This document shows positions 1 to 8,079 of a stretch of DNA of 17,578 nucleotides, piece after piece (position 1 is the stretch's first letter; each line of letters begins with the position of its first letter). The notes below the pieces were generated by a model. The model was not told where the DNA came from. It saw nothing but the letters and a program-made list of their open reading frames with translations, and made no database searches. The stretch covers positions 1-17,578 of the forward strand of contig JAGCTA010000443.1 in assembly GCA_017963875.1 (NCBI GenBank), read 5' to 3'. Source of the DNA: Victivallales bacterium. GTDB lineage: Bacteria; Verrucomicrobiota; Lentisphaeria; Oligosphaerales; Oligosphaeraceae. A program made the position numbers and the translations under genes.

Positions 1-274
1 CATTAAGGAATAAAAGAAGTTTGATGGCAGTGTTTTTTGATGCGATTTTTGCATCTAGAGTCTTTGATAAGAACCATAATGGCAATTGTGGCAGCAATAG
101 CCAGCCAATAAAGGCCACGCCCCCGCAGACGAGGTAGAGGTATCTCCAGAAATCGGGATGCCAATCGGCAAATGAAGCATATAGACATGTAAAGATGCCA
201 GTGATCAACGCCATGCTGGACAGATAGGTGAACCAACATCTTTTCAGGTTAACATTTTCTTGAGAATTTTGCAC
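1..274 (-). CDS. Small membrane protein, N-terminal part (3' end outside window)
   Basis: I do not recognise this protein. The frame starts with GTG at 274-272, behind a strong Shine-Dalgarno (AAAGGAG, about 5 nt spacer), and stays open to the left edge, giving about 91 visible residues. Two hydrophobic segments are clear: residues about 14-36 (around WFTYLSSMALITGIF) and 45-70 (around YLVCGGVAFIGWLLLP). A third may begin at the edge (IKLLLFLN). The loop between them is short and aromatic (ADWHPDFWRY). A competing minus frame at 3-239 has an ATG but no ribosome binding site and an arginine/histidine-rich composition, so I treat that one as a shadow. The gene lies 183 nt downstream of gspE with a hairpin between them, so it is probably a separate transcript. 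Function unknown. Confidence 0.6.
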   Translation of the reverse strand, partial: MQNSQENVNLKRCWFTYLSSMALITGIFTCLYASFADWHPDFWRYLYLVCGGVAFIGWLLLPQLPLWFLSKTLDAKIASKNTAIKLLLFLN

Positions 275-379
275 AATCACTCCTTTCAAACACAAAGTAG
301 ATGCTTTGAATTTCTGATGATAATGGAATCAAATCCAATTATCCAAAGTGATTAATACAATAATAGCCGTAATTAACCT

Positions 380-425
380 ATAATTTGCCAGAACATTATC
401 ATCTGGTAATATTCTGGCAAATTAT
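380..425 (-). terminator. Long near-perfect hairpin after gspE
   Basis: Arms 380-393 (ATAATTTGCCAGAA) and 412-425 (TTCTGGCAAATTAT) are perfect 14-bp reverse complements. After one C/A mismatch, the stem continues for six more pairs (395-400 with 405-410, one of them G-U) and closes on a 4-nt loop. It starts 33 nt past the gspE stop, which suits an end-of-operon terminator or an RNA-stabilising structure. No clear U-tract follows on either strand, so it is not a textbook intrinsic terminator. A protein-binding dyad for the gene at 1-274 is the alternative. Confidence 0.45.
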
Positions 426-457
426 GTATGAACTAATCTTCGAAAAACTGAAGATAA

Positions 458-2098
458 TCAGATATCACTGATGTCGAGTTGGCAGACGCGCGTGACTTCC
501 GATTCTGTCGTCAAATGCATTTTGACCTTGAGGTCGCCGTCCTCTTTCAATGTTCTCATGCCGTTCTGTCGTGCAATGGCAATCAGTTCGGCGCTATCCT
601 TGCGTTCGTTGATTGCATGACGCAATTGCTCATTGATCAACATGAGTTCAAAGATTGCGATTCGCCCCTTGTATCCAGAACCAGAGCAGTGTTTGCAGCG
701 CTTTGTCTCATCGTCCTTCATGCGGCCTGTGCCGTCGCATGAAGGGCAAATCCTGCGGACGAGACGCTGGGACGCGACCCCAAGCAACGCCGATGTAATC
801 AGGAATGGCTCGACGCCCATTTCACAGAGACGCGCCACGGCACCTGCGGAGTCGTTCGTATGGAGAGTCGAGAGGACTAAGTGTCCTGTCAAGGCGGCAT
901 GGATAGCGATTTCTGCGGTTTCTCGGTCACGGATTTCTCCAACGAGAATGACATCGGGGTCTTGTCGAACAATCGCCCTGAGGCCGCTGGCAAATGTGAG
1001 GCCGATATTTGCCTTGACGTGGATTTGGGTCAAACCATCAAGTTGATATTCGACAGGGTCTTCGATGGTGATGATTTTTCTGTACTCAGCATTGAGGATT
1101 CTCATGATGCAGTAGAGCGTCGTGGTTTTGCCAGATCCCGTCGGCCCGACGATAAGAATCATTCCATGCGGCATGTTGAAAAGCGTTTCAAGTTGCTGTC
1201 GATTGTCATCAAGCAAGCCGACCTTGTCCAAGTCGAAGACGCCCTGGTCTTTTTGAAGCAAGCGCAGGACAATGGATTCACCATGCATACATGGGACGGT
1301 GGAGACACGGACATCGAGCGGGTTGGGGCCGTTCAACTCGATTCGTCCGTCCTGTGGAAGGCGGTGTTCAGCGATGTTCATGCCAGCCAATAGTTTGATG
1401 CGCGATGAAATGGCTGGATACTGGCTTTTTGGGGGGCGGAAGACCGTCTGGAGCAATCCATCGATTCTGAATCGAATGGCGAGTTCGTGTTCAGACGGCT
1501 CCACATGGATATCGGACGCGCCCAATTCCTGTGCGCGTGAAAACACATCATTGACAAGGCGGACGATAGGGGCCTCTTTTGCCAAGTCACGCAACGCTTG
1601 TTCGGAATCGCCGTCTTCACCGCCCAATGCGTCATTTGGATTGTCGTATAGTGCCGTGATATAACGATCAATGAATTGACGACGAGCAATGACGAACTTC
1701 GGCTCAGCATCATAGAGCGAATGCCATGCGTGCTGAATGTTTCCTGCATTGTACGGTGTGGCGATTGCGATGGTCGTATAATTGGAATTCCATTCCAGGG
1801 GCAGACACGATTCTGTATTAAGGTAATCGTACAAGACCTCTGGATATGGTTGGATGGACGATACGTCGCTTTCGTCAAGCAACGGAATTCCAGATGCTTC
1901 TGAATAAATATTCAGCAATGTCTTTTCATCAATCTTCTTTGTGTCAACCAATGCGGCATCTGCTTCTGGCGAGCCGCCGACGGGTGCTCTGTCAGGCGAT
2001 GGGCAGATAGCCTCAAGACGCTGGCGAATGGCATTGATGAGTTCGTATCCAACGGCAAACTGCTGAGGCTGGTTGGCGTTTTCGTTGAGTGTTTCCAT
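458..2098 (-). CDS. gspE: Type II secretion / type IV pilus assembly ATPase GspE (PilB-like)
   Basis: A hexameric cytoplasmic ATPase that powers pseudopilus assembly in the type II secretion system. The 546 residues show the usual order. An N-terminal T2SSE_N-like region lies at about 50-150. The core has Walker A GPTGSGKTT (318-326), Asp box TIEDPVEYQ (344-352), Walker B ending ILVGEIRD (384-391) and His box LSTLHTNDS (409-417). A zinc-binding tetracysteine follows (CPSC 451-454 and CKHC 468-471), as is typical of GspE/PilB and absent from retraction ATPases such as PilT. The length is normal. The ATG at 2098 lies 17 nt after the gspD stop with no clear Shine-Dalgarno, so translation is probably coupled to gspD. 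It is the last gene of the operon. No GspF-type platform protein follows, so that partner must be encoded elsewhere. GspE against PilB cannot be settled by sequence alone; the company of GspK-like and GspC-like genes favours GspE. Confidence 0.96.
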   Translation of the reverse strand: METLNENANQPQQFAVGYELINAIRQRLEAICPSPDRAPVGGSPEADAALVDTKKIDEKTLLNIYSEASGIPLLDESDVSSIQPYPEVLYDYLNTESCLPLEWNSNYTTIAIATPYNAGNIQHAWHSLYDAEPKFVIARRQFIDRYITALYDNPNDALGGEDGDSEQALRDLAKEAPIVRLVNDVFSRAQELGASDIHVEPSEHELAIRFRIDGLLQTVFRPPKSQYPAISSRIKLLAGMNIAEHRLPQDGRIELNGPNPLDVRVSTVPCMHGESIVLRLLQKDQGVFDLDKVGLLDDNRQQLETLFNMPHGMILIVGPTGSGKTTTLYCIMRILNAEYRKIITIEDPVEYQLDGLTQIHVKANIGLTFASGLRAIVRQDPDVILVGEIRDRETAEIAIHAALTGHLVLSTLHTNDSAGAVARLCEMGVEPFLITSALLGVASQRLVRRICPSCDGTGRMKDDETKRCKHCSGSGYKGRIAIFELMLINEQLRHAINERKDSAELIAIARQNGMRTLKEDGDLKVKMHLTTESEVTRVCQLDISDI

Positions 2099-2115
2099 TT
2101 CGAAATTGCTTATCT

Positions 2116-4446
2116 TCAGTAGAGGTGATTTTTTTGGTGATTTTCTTCAATGGCTTCCAGGGAAACCTTGTACTTCCGCAACAATTCTTCCTGCGGATTT
2201 TTGTTGTCAATGACATTGACCGTGATGAGCACCAGAAGTTCTGCACGGCGGTCCTGGAATGTATTCGAACGGAAAATGGCTCCCAAATATGGGATGTCCT
2301 TCAGCAGAGGAATGCCAGTGACTTGTTCATATTTTTCGTTTTTGATCATGCCGCCCATGAGAATGGTCGTATTGTCAGGGACGATAAGTTCAGTGGAAAG
2401 TTTCTTTTTGTCCAAGGTTGGAGTGTCTTCACTCACGCTTGTTTTGGCGACGCCTGATATTTCCTGGTTCACTTCAAGACGGACTTCATTCCCCGCAGTG
2501 ATGAAAGGCGTAACAGACATAATGATACCTGTTTCGACATATTCATAGTTCGTAGAGAAGTTGCCATTGGACGAATTGGTATATGTCGTCCCCTCCGTGA
2601 CGACAGGGACGGACTGTCCGACCTGGAGTTCAGCGGTTGCACCACTGCGCGCGATGATTTCTGGCTCGGAAAGGATTTTTGTATTGCCCGTGCCCGCGAC
2701 TGCCTGAATCATGGCAAGCGGGTCGTTGTCCGCGTCCGTGAACAGCAAGCCTAGGCCTGCGGAAGTCCATTGGGTCGCCAATTGAGGAAAATTAGCGATG
2801 GCTCCTGCTGCGGCATACCCGCCTTTGACATTTGTCTTGCGGCTGCGGATATTTCTATCCAATGCGTATGAAATGCCAAATTCCAGGGACTCATCAAGCA
2901 TAATTTCGGTAATGACGGCACGGATTGCAACCTGGCGAGGCGGAACATCCTGCCGTTCCAGGAATGCCTTTATCGTATTCCATGCACGAGGTGTGGTCTT
3001 GATGGTGAGCCTGTTTGATTCTTCTTCAGTATAGACCATGACATCGGTTTCAAATACCGAAAGAGTGGACCCAACGTTTTTGCCGTTTGCCGTCCCCGTC
3101 GCATTCGTTCGGTTGGTCGTGTTGTTTCTGTTGGTTGTCGTTGACGTATTTCTCGTTGTTCCAGTCGTTGTATTGCGGTTGGTTGTGTTTGCCGTATTGG
3201 AAGTCGTCGTGTTGTTTCTTGAGTTTCTGGAGGAACTTGACGTCGTTCTGGAGCGCGACGATGATGTTGAAGAATTGCTCGTTGGGCCATTTGTGGTTGT
3301 GGTGGTGAAAAAGGCGTCCAACGCGGAGGAGAGAATATCCACGGTACTGTGCCTCACATTGTAGAAATAGATACCTTCCTTGTCTTCGCTGTCTTCCTTG
3401 TCGAGTGTGCGTGCCCATTTGGCGATTTCGTCAAGCACTTCTTCCATGGAAGCGGAGACGACGATGGCGTTCATGCGTGGCAATGCGGCGATGCGGATGG
3501 CACCGCCTGACGGTCCTGTCGCTGCTGCGACGGGGAAGCCAAGGATAGGAAGGATGGTCTGGAGTTCAGTCGCCAAGGTCTCTGGATCGACTTCACGGCA
3601 GAGAATGCACTTGACTGGCCATGTCCCTTCGCCTTTGGAGTCGAGGCGTGCAATGAGTTCTTGAAGTTTTTCGACGTTGTTAGGGGTTTCGACAATCACA
3701 ATCGTATTTGAATCGGGAATGTCGATTGCCGATGCTCCGTCGGTCATGAATGGCTTAATGAAGTTTATGACATCCGCAGACTTGCGATATTTGATATCCA
3801 TGAACAACGCCTGGACATTCGGCTGCTTTTCATGATTGACATACAGTTTTTGCTCCTTGGGCATTTTTTCGAATGGTAGCACGTGGACAAAATTATTGGA
3901 TTCGGACATGTATGCTCCAGAAAGCCACAGGAGATGCTCAAGCAGTTCCCAGGCTTCCTTGCGCGTCATTGTCACATCCGTCATGTTCAATGAAATGGCA
4001 CCTTTGACCGCAGGGTCAACAAGATAGTTGAAATCAAGCACGTCTTTGTCGGCAAATGCCATGACGATATGTTCAACGGTCGCCGCCTGCAAATTGAGGT
4101 TCAGTTTGACCTCATCGTCTGCGGCACCCTTGTCCGATGACGGATGGAATGGCTTGTTTGCCAACGGCGGACGAGCCTCCTGAGGACGTTTCCTTTCGAT
4201 GATGATATTGTCTGTACCAGGTTCTGCGCCATTGTCGGAGGCCTGCTTTTGGTCAGACGCATCCATGGTCAGAGGCGTTTCATCAAGCATTCCCGCGGTT
4301 TGCCCAGTTATCTTGAAAATAGGCAGGGGGCGTGGTGTTTCATCTTTAGGTTCTTCCACTGTTTTGCAGGCAGGGAAAAGCAATGTGCACGCAATTAGCA
4401 ATGCGTTTAGCGTGAGTCTTTTGTCGAGGTAGGTCAAGTTTGGCAT
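2116..4446 (-). CDS. gspD: Type II secretion secretin GspD (PilQ-like), lipoprotein
   Basis: The outer-membrane secretin that forms the exit channel. The N-terminus is a lipoprotein signal (hydrophobic residues 11-26, lipobox LFPAC with Cys27), which may make a separate pilotin unnecessary. A polar linker (28-112) leads to periplasmic N-domains: N0-like at about 113-192, N1-like at 208-268 (SADVINFIKPF, NTIVIVETPNNVEKLQELI), N2-like at 276-350 and N3-like at 358-500. An Asn/Thr/Ser/Arg-rich insert sits inside the last of these (about 381-457). The C-terminal secretin domain runs from about 503 to 750 and includes ILSEPEIIARSGATAELQVG and the signature IPLLKDIPYLGAIF (712-725). A short tail with YKVSLEAIEE may be an S-domain equivalent. 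The ATG at 4446 has a good Shine-Dalgarno (AAGGAC, about 5-6 nt spacer). It lies 62 nt after the gspC-like gene. Confidence 0.96.
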   Translation of the reverse strand: MPNLTYLDKRLTLNALLIACTLLFPACKTVEEPKDETPRPLPIFKITGQTAGMLDETPLTMDASDQKQASDNGAEPGTDNIIIERKRPQEARPPLANKPFHPSSDKGAADDEVKLNLNLQAATVEHIVMAFADKDVLDFNYLVDPAVKGAISLNMTDVTMTRKEAWELLEHLLWLSGAYMSESNNFVHVLPFEKMPKEQKLYVNHEKQPNVQALFMDIKYRKSADVINFIKPFMTDGASAIDIPDSNTIVIVETPNNVEKLQELIARLDSKGEGTWPVKCILCREVDPETLATELQTILPILGFPVAAATGPSGGAIRIAALPRMNAIVVSASMEEVLDEIAKWARTLDKEDSEDKEGIYFYNVRHSTVDILSSALDAFFTTTTTNGPTSNSSTSSSRSRTTSSSSRNSRNNTTTSNTANTTNRNTTTGTTRNTSTTTNRNNTTNRTNATGTANGKNVGSTLSVFETDVMVYTEEESNRLTIKTTPRAWNTIKAFLERQDVPPRQVAIRAVITEIMLDESLEFGISYALDRNIRSRKTNVKGGYAAAGAIANFPQLATQWTSAGLGLLFTDADNDPLAMIQAVAGTGNTKILSEPEIIARSGATAELQVGQSVPVVTEGTTYTNSSNGNFSTNYEYVETGIIMSVTPFITAGNEVRLEVNQEISGVAKTSVSEDTPTLDKKKLSTELIVPDNTTILMGGMIKNEKYEQVTGIPLLKDIPYLGAIFRSNTFQDRRAELLVLITVNVIDNKNPQEELLRKYKVSLEAIEENHQKNHLY
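3076..3306 (-). repeat. Asn/Thr/Ser-rich low-complexity segment inside gspD
   Basis: Residues 381-457 of the secretin are almost only Thr, Asn, Ser and Arg with a few Gly and Ala (runs such as TTTTTNGPTSNSSTSS and NRNTTTGTTRNTST). The DNA is a degenerate repeat of AC-rich codons (aca, acg, aac, aat), seen as gttgt-rich sequence on the plus strand. It sits between the start of an N3-like domain and its continuation (VFETDVMVYTEEESNRL), where other secretins carry short flexible loops. It is a simple-sequence expansion, likely disordered in the periplasmic vestibule and prone to length variation. Confidence 0.8.
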
Positions 4447-4508
4447 GTTTTGTCCTTGAAAACTATGATGAAAAATACAATATTGATGTCGAAGTGGCGT
4501 GCCAGTGG

Positions 4509-5585
4509 CTACTGTTGTCTGGCGGGCAGGTTAACTCTCTGGATAGTCCTCAAGCCTGGCTGGCGATCGGTCGCGTTGCCTGTGGCTGGAGCGGCGGTAT
4601 TCCCTGCCTGATTTGCCTGAGGCGCGGCCTGGTTGTTCTCCAGTGCTTGCTGAGGCGTTCTTGGCATGCCAGGGAGAGTCCGCTGCGGAATGCCGCGGTT
4701 GTTTGGCATTGGCATGGTCGCTCCAGGTGGCATGGGAGGCATGTTTGGATTGTTTTGTGTTGGAACAGGGGTCCTTTGCTGATTTTGCGCGGCGTTGGCG
4801 GCTGCCGCCTGTTTGGTCTCCGCCGCCTTCGCCTTGTCACGAATGGATTGCGCGTATGTATTTTGCGAGTCCTTTCTTTGGGCGGCATTGGAGTTGTTTT
4901 TGTCGAGTTTCAGACGATAGTCCAAGCCGTCTTTGCTGAGAATGACGACATTTGTCTCGGGGTCAATGCTTGCGACTTTGTATCCAGTCTCCTGAAGTTG
5001 TTCATCTTCATGCGCAGTGACAAATGTCGGAGCAAATGTTTCCGTGCTGTTGGCGTTTTTCTCCGCTGGCTGCTGTTCCTGTCTCATCGGAGGACGGCGA
5101 AAACGTGGATTCTGCTGTTGTCTGTTTGATGCTGAGTTACTCTTTAATTCAATGATGGCTAGTTTCACCTCATTTGCGGTCAGTATGCCGATAAGTTCGA
5201 AGTTTGGTGGAGCAGGGAGTTCTTCTTCTGCGGAGTCAGTGGAATCATCCAATTTGTCGCTTTCCAGTTTTTCTGTCCTGTCCTTGCTGAAGAGCGACTG
5301 TTGCCAGATGGCGGTCAATGAACCTCTGCGGATTTGAGGCCAGGTGTCTTCAGATGCCAAAGACTGCTGTGCACGATTGGCAGAGCGGCGTGTGGTCGAC
5401 CTGAGGTTCCTGGCTGGTTGCTGTGAGGCATTTGCCCCTTTCCCAGTTTCTATCCCCTTGACGGCATTTGCTGTCAGCGTCTTCTGTTTTTTCAAGTTTG
5501 ACGGCAACTGCACGAGATTGTTGATGGAAAACGCGGCAATCAAAAAAAGTGCGGCATTGAGTAGCAGCCATGTCTTGGTAATCAT
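4509..5585 (-). CDS. GspC/PilP-like inner-membrane connector to the secretin
   Basis: Probable bitopic protein linking the inner-membrane platform to the secretin. One N-terminal TM helix (residues 5-22) is followed by a basic, Gln-rich linker. A homology-region-like fold spans about 126-228 (FELIGILTANEVKLAIIEL, then GYKVASIDPETNVVILS and YRLKLDK), the pattern of GspC HR and PilP domains, but interrupted by a Gln/Arg/Pro-rich loop (152-178). The tail (about 240-358) is Ala/Gln/Asn/Pro-rich and low complexity, with no PDZ domain. The ATG at 5585 overlaps the upstream stop as ATGA and has a near-perfect Shine-Dalgarno (AAGGAGGT, 5 nt spacer). The position just before the secretin matches pilP before pilQ. 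The assignment rests on topology, position and the short HR-like pattern; a search could show it to be closer to PilP. Confidence 0.65.
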   Translation of the reverse strand: MITKTWLLLNAALFLIAAFSINNLVQLPSNLKKQKTLTANAVKGIETGKGANASQQPARNLRSTTRRSANRAQQSLASEDTWPQIRRGSLTAIWQQSLFSKDRTEKLESDKLDDSTDSAEEELPAPPNFELIGILTANEVKLAIIELKSNSASNRQQQNPRFRRPPMRQEQQPAEKNANSTETFAPTFVTAHEDEQLQETGYKVASIDPETNVVILSKDGLDYRLKLDKNNSNAAQRKDSQNTYAQSIRDKAKAAETKQAAAANAAQNQQRTPVPTQNNPNMPPMPPGATMPMPNNRGIPQRTLPGMPRTPQQALENNQAAPQANQAGNTAAPATGNATDRQPGLRTIQRVNLPARQQ

Positions 5586-6343
5586 TTCAGACCTCCTTTC
5601 GTCGGGGCAGTGCTCTTGGCGCGGGACGGATTTTTACCGCTGGCCCCCTTGTCGGCATTTGCGGCATTCTCCCCTTTGTAGGCGTCTGAGAAAACCAGGT
5701 CGGATGCATTCGGGAAGAGCGTATATGAGGTAGCGGTCGCACTGACGCTGAGTTGGCGTTTCATGGAATTGTCCTGTTGGTTGGGCTGAGGCTGAGGTTG
5801 TCCAGGCCCTCGTCTAATTGGCTGTGGAGTAGCCCTGCGCCCCACATTGCGTGTCGAGATGCTGATTTTTGTCCAATAGAGCGGTGCATCTCCTGACAGC
5901 GCCTTCATGCCGAAAGTCTCGAAGAGGTCACAGAGTTTCCGCATTGAAAAATCATCGAATTCGACATTGATGTTGACTTGCTGAAGATTGGATTTTCCTC
6001 GGTTTGAAAGCGCGTTGACGGTTGATTTGGTCTTTGTGACATTTGAGTCATCCATGATTCTGTCGAATTTGGTCTGTGCGTCCCGTTCAAGAGTCGGGTT
6101 GTATTTTAGCAATTCAAATTCCTGTCTGGCGGCATCCAACGTCGCCTTGTATTTTTCCGCTTCTTCGGTTACTTTCTTCAATTCGGCTCGTCGGCTTGTA
6201 AGATGGGAGCGCAAGCCTTTGATGGTGCTTTCTGTCGGGATGTCAATATATCCTCTGAAAGAGTATGCCAGCATGCAGGCAAAAGCCACAAGAAGTAGCG
6301 CCAGAAGCCTTGCCTGTTTTTTCTGTGAAGATGTTTTCTGCAT
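5582..6343 (-). CDS. GspM/PilO-like inner-membrane assembly protein
   Basis: A 253-residue bitopic protein. A short basic cytoplasmic N-terminus (QKTSSQKKQAR) leads into one TM helix (about 12-28). A coiled coil follows (about 40-80, HLTSRRAELKKVTEEAEKYK), then a ferredoxin-like segment at about 118-208 (LQQVNINVEFDDFSMRKLCDLFETF, then LSVSATATSYTL). This is the PilO/GspM architecture. It ends in a Lys/Ala/Ser-rich tail. I chose the ATG at 6343, which has an upstream AGAAG and a 5-nt spacer. A frame extension to a TTG at 6391 would overlap the gspL-like stop, but its ribosome site is badly spaced. It overlaps the next gene by 4 nt (ATGA). Order and topology support a PilO/GspM role; direct sequence signature is weak, as is normal for this family. 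Confidence 0.65.
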   Translation of the reverse strand: MQKTSSQKKQARLLALLLVAFACMLAYSFRGYIDIPTESTIKGLRSHLTSRRAELKKVTEEAEKYKATLDAARQEFELLKYNPTLERDAQTKFDRIMDDSNVTKTKSTVNALSNRGKSNLQQVNINVEFDDFSMRKLCDLFETFGMKALSGDAPLYWTKISISTRNVGRRATPQPIRRGPGQPQPQPNQQDNSMKRQLSVSATATSYTLFPNASDLVFSDAYKGENAANADKGASGKNPSRAKSTAPTKGGLK

Positions 6344-6387
6344 TTTATCTTCTTTTGGTATGAAACATTTTGTGACAGGGTGTCGGG

Positions 6388-7950
6388 TCAATTCTCCGCA
6401 GGCGGCAATTGCTGCGGTGGCAGGGGAAGTTGTGTAGGCTGCGTGTTATTGTTGTTGTTTTCAATATCATCCGTATCGGCATCGTTTGCCTTCTCAGCGG
6501 CATTGGCCGCTGCTTCTTCCTGCTCCTGTTTTTGGCGTGCCTCACGTTCGGCTTGCTGTTTTTTGCGCAATGCTTCCCGATAATCTTTTTCCCGTTGTGC
6601 ATTGCGTTTTGCGGCCGCCGCGCGTTCTTCCGCCGATGGCCAGCCGATGGTCAGCGTGAAGTCGCTGACGGTTTTATTTTCATTGCGGTTGTAAGTTGAA
6701 CTGTTGCCGCGTGCATCAATGATATATGGGGAATCACTCAGTGCATCCAGAAGTTCAGTCTGTTCGATGAATGGTTTTTGAGAATCATTACTGGAAGGCT
6801 CCTCGACTGAAAACTTGATTGTATTCGTGTCATGAGACCACGTGAGTTTTCCTGAAATCCATGGCTTGTTCTCCATGTCCGATTTTATGATGCGCGTTAT
6901 GTCATTCAATACCAGAGGGAATGGCGGATAATTGGGGACGACATCCTTGAGTTCCGCCCGAAGTTCCTCAATCTTCTTCAGCCTGTCTTGTTTTATCTGC
7001 GAGCGTTTGACGACAATTTGCTTCTCAATTTCGGCAATTTCACGCGTGAGTTCATTCTTTTGAGAATAATTGGCCTGGAGTAATAATGCGAAATACAACA
7101 CCAATGCCGCAACGGATATCGCAATCAGCGTGCCTGCCAGGAAAACAAGGGCAAGACTTCTGTGGCGGCGAAGATTTCCTGGCAATGGCAGGGCAGTCAA
7201 TGCGTCCTTGGATGCCTGCGGAGTCAAACCATAGATGGCTAGAATCACAGCATGGGCAAAGCCATATTGCTCGATGACAGGCAATTCCGACAATTCCCCC
7301 ATGTCCGCGAAATCAATTCCAAGCAGTTCAGAGATGGGTTTGGGCTTGCCGTCCGCATCTGTATAGGAGACTGATTTGAATGAGCGGCCTTCTGGCGTAG
7401 GCAGCCAGGCATCCGCTGTCGTTGTTTGAGTCGGAAAAGTCACCGTCTGGTTTTCAAGCAGCGGGTCCAGCACGGCGGGGGCTGGGATAATGGCGTCGAG
7501 TTGGGACAATGCCTCGGCGGTACTGCACCACTGCCGCCAGTTCTCCGTTTTGATATATACGATTCTGTAGAGCCCCTTGGATGTCTGCGTCGGCTTGCGC
7601 AGTTGCCTGTATCCCCAGGTCAATTTGTCAATACCCAGCGGAGTGTGTTTCTGAAGTTCAAATGCCAGCGCGTTTTTCATTTGCTCCGCAGTGAGGGACG
7701 GCATTTCGACATCCGCCATGTCCCACCCACCAGAGGTTCCCCCCGCTAGAAGGCATGATGCGTCCTTGGCATCCAGTTCTCGCATCCCTGTCGTCAGCAG
7801 TTCGCTGACTGAATGGTCCTTGTCTGCCTTGGCTGACCACAATGCGATGACACTGCACTTGTCACGCATCCGCTTGACTTTAACACCGTGGCAACTGCCA
7901 TCGGCTGACCAAGTTATTGCTACACAAGTATTTTGTACGAAATGAGGCAT
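6388..7950 (-). CDS. GspL-like protein (PilM-type actin-like domain joined to PilN-like region)
   Basis: A 520-residue inner-membrane scaffold that should recruit GspE and pair with the GspM-like partner. Residues 1-260 form a degenerate actin-like cytoplasmic domain (LTAEQMKNALAFELQKHTPL at 87-106 is the typical PilM/GspL-like segment). One TM helix lies at about 266-291. A coiled coil follows (296-335, REIAEIEKQIVVKRSQI), then a PilN-like periplasmic domain at about 340-437. The C-terminus carries a second, highly charged Ala/Glu/Lys/Arg helix (441-490) and an Asn/Gln/Pro tail, which are not usual parts of GspL. The ATG at 7950 has no visible Shine-Dalgarno, and a 129-nt gap separates it from the gspK-like stop, so an internal promoter is possible. 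The family call rests on domain order and operon position. Confidence 0.7.
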   Translation of the reverse strand: MPHFVQNTCVAITWSADGSCHGVKVKRMRDKCSVIALWSAKADKDHSVSELLTTGMRELDAKDASCLLAGGTSGGWDMADVEMPSLTAEQMKNALAFELQKHTPLGIDKLTWGYRQLRKPTQTSKGLYRIVYIKTENWRQWCSTAEALSQLDAIIPAPAVLDPLLENQTVTFPTQTTTADAWLPTPEGRSFKSVSYTDADGKPKPISELLGIDFADMGELSELPVIEQYGFAHAVILAIYGLTPQASKDALTALPLPGNLRRHRSLALVFLAGTLIAISVAALVLYFALLLQANYSQKNELTREIAEIEKQIVVKRSQIKQDRLKKIEELRAELKDVVPNYPPFPLVLNDITRIIKSDMENKPWISGKLTWSHDTNTIKFSVEEPSSNDSQKPFIEQTELLDALSDSPYIIDARGNSSTYNRNENKTVSDFTLTIGWPSAEERAAAAKRNAQREKDYREALRKKQQAEREARQKQEQEEAAANAAEKANDADTDDIENNNNNTQPTQLPLPPQQLPPAEN

Positions 7951-8079
7951 GATGTTGTTTTGTTTCGGATATTCTTGTTATGTACGGTCTTGCACAATGC
8001 TGATATTCAATAAACGTCAAATGACGCTTTTTATTTTATTGCCATGCAAGAATAATGTAAAGTAAGACACGTGAAAAAA
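7951..8079 (-). other. Intergenic gap between gspK-like and gspL-like genes
   Basis: This is the largest gap within the operon (129 nt). It contains a small CGTCA/TGACG dyad (8015-8019 and 8022-8026). On the minus strand there is a TTGACG hexamer, but no convincing -10 follows at the right distance. An internal promoter or a partial processing site for the L-M-C-D-E half is possible; I see no tRNA, ORF or clear terminator. Confidence 0.3.

Noticed and set aside
3..239. Minus-strand ORF of 78 aa with ATG
   Set aside because: No ribosome binding site, unusual Arg/His/Cys composition, and it lies in another frame of the better-supported GTG-start membrane protein.
438..453. CTTC...GAAG small hairpin after gspE
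   Set aside because: Only four pairs; the 380-425 hairpin is the meaningful structure in that gap.
3038..3364. Plus-strand ORF very rich in Val/Leu/Phe, resembling a membrane protein
   Set aside because: It is the complement of the Thr/Asn/Ser repeat in the secretin; the hydrophobicity comes from gtt/ttg triplets.
4440..5129. Plus-strand ORF of 229 aa opposite the gspC-like gene
   Set aside because: It mirrors the Pro/Gln/Asn-rich tail, has Leu/Trp/Arg/Cys-rich composition and no ribosome site.
8015..8040. CGTCA/TGACG hairpin followed by T-rich sequence as a terminator
   Set aside because: The T-tract is on the plus strand, where no gene precedes it, and the stem is only 5 bp; for the minus-strand operon it has no proper tail.
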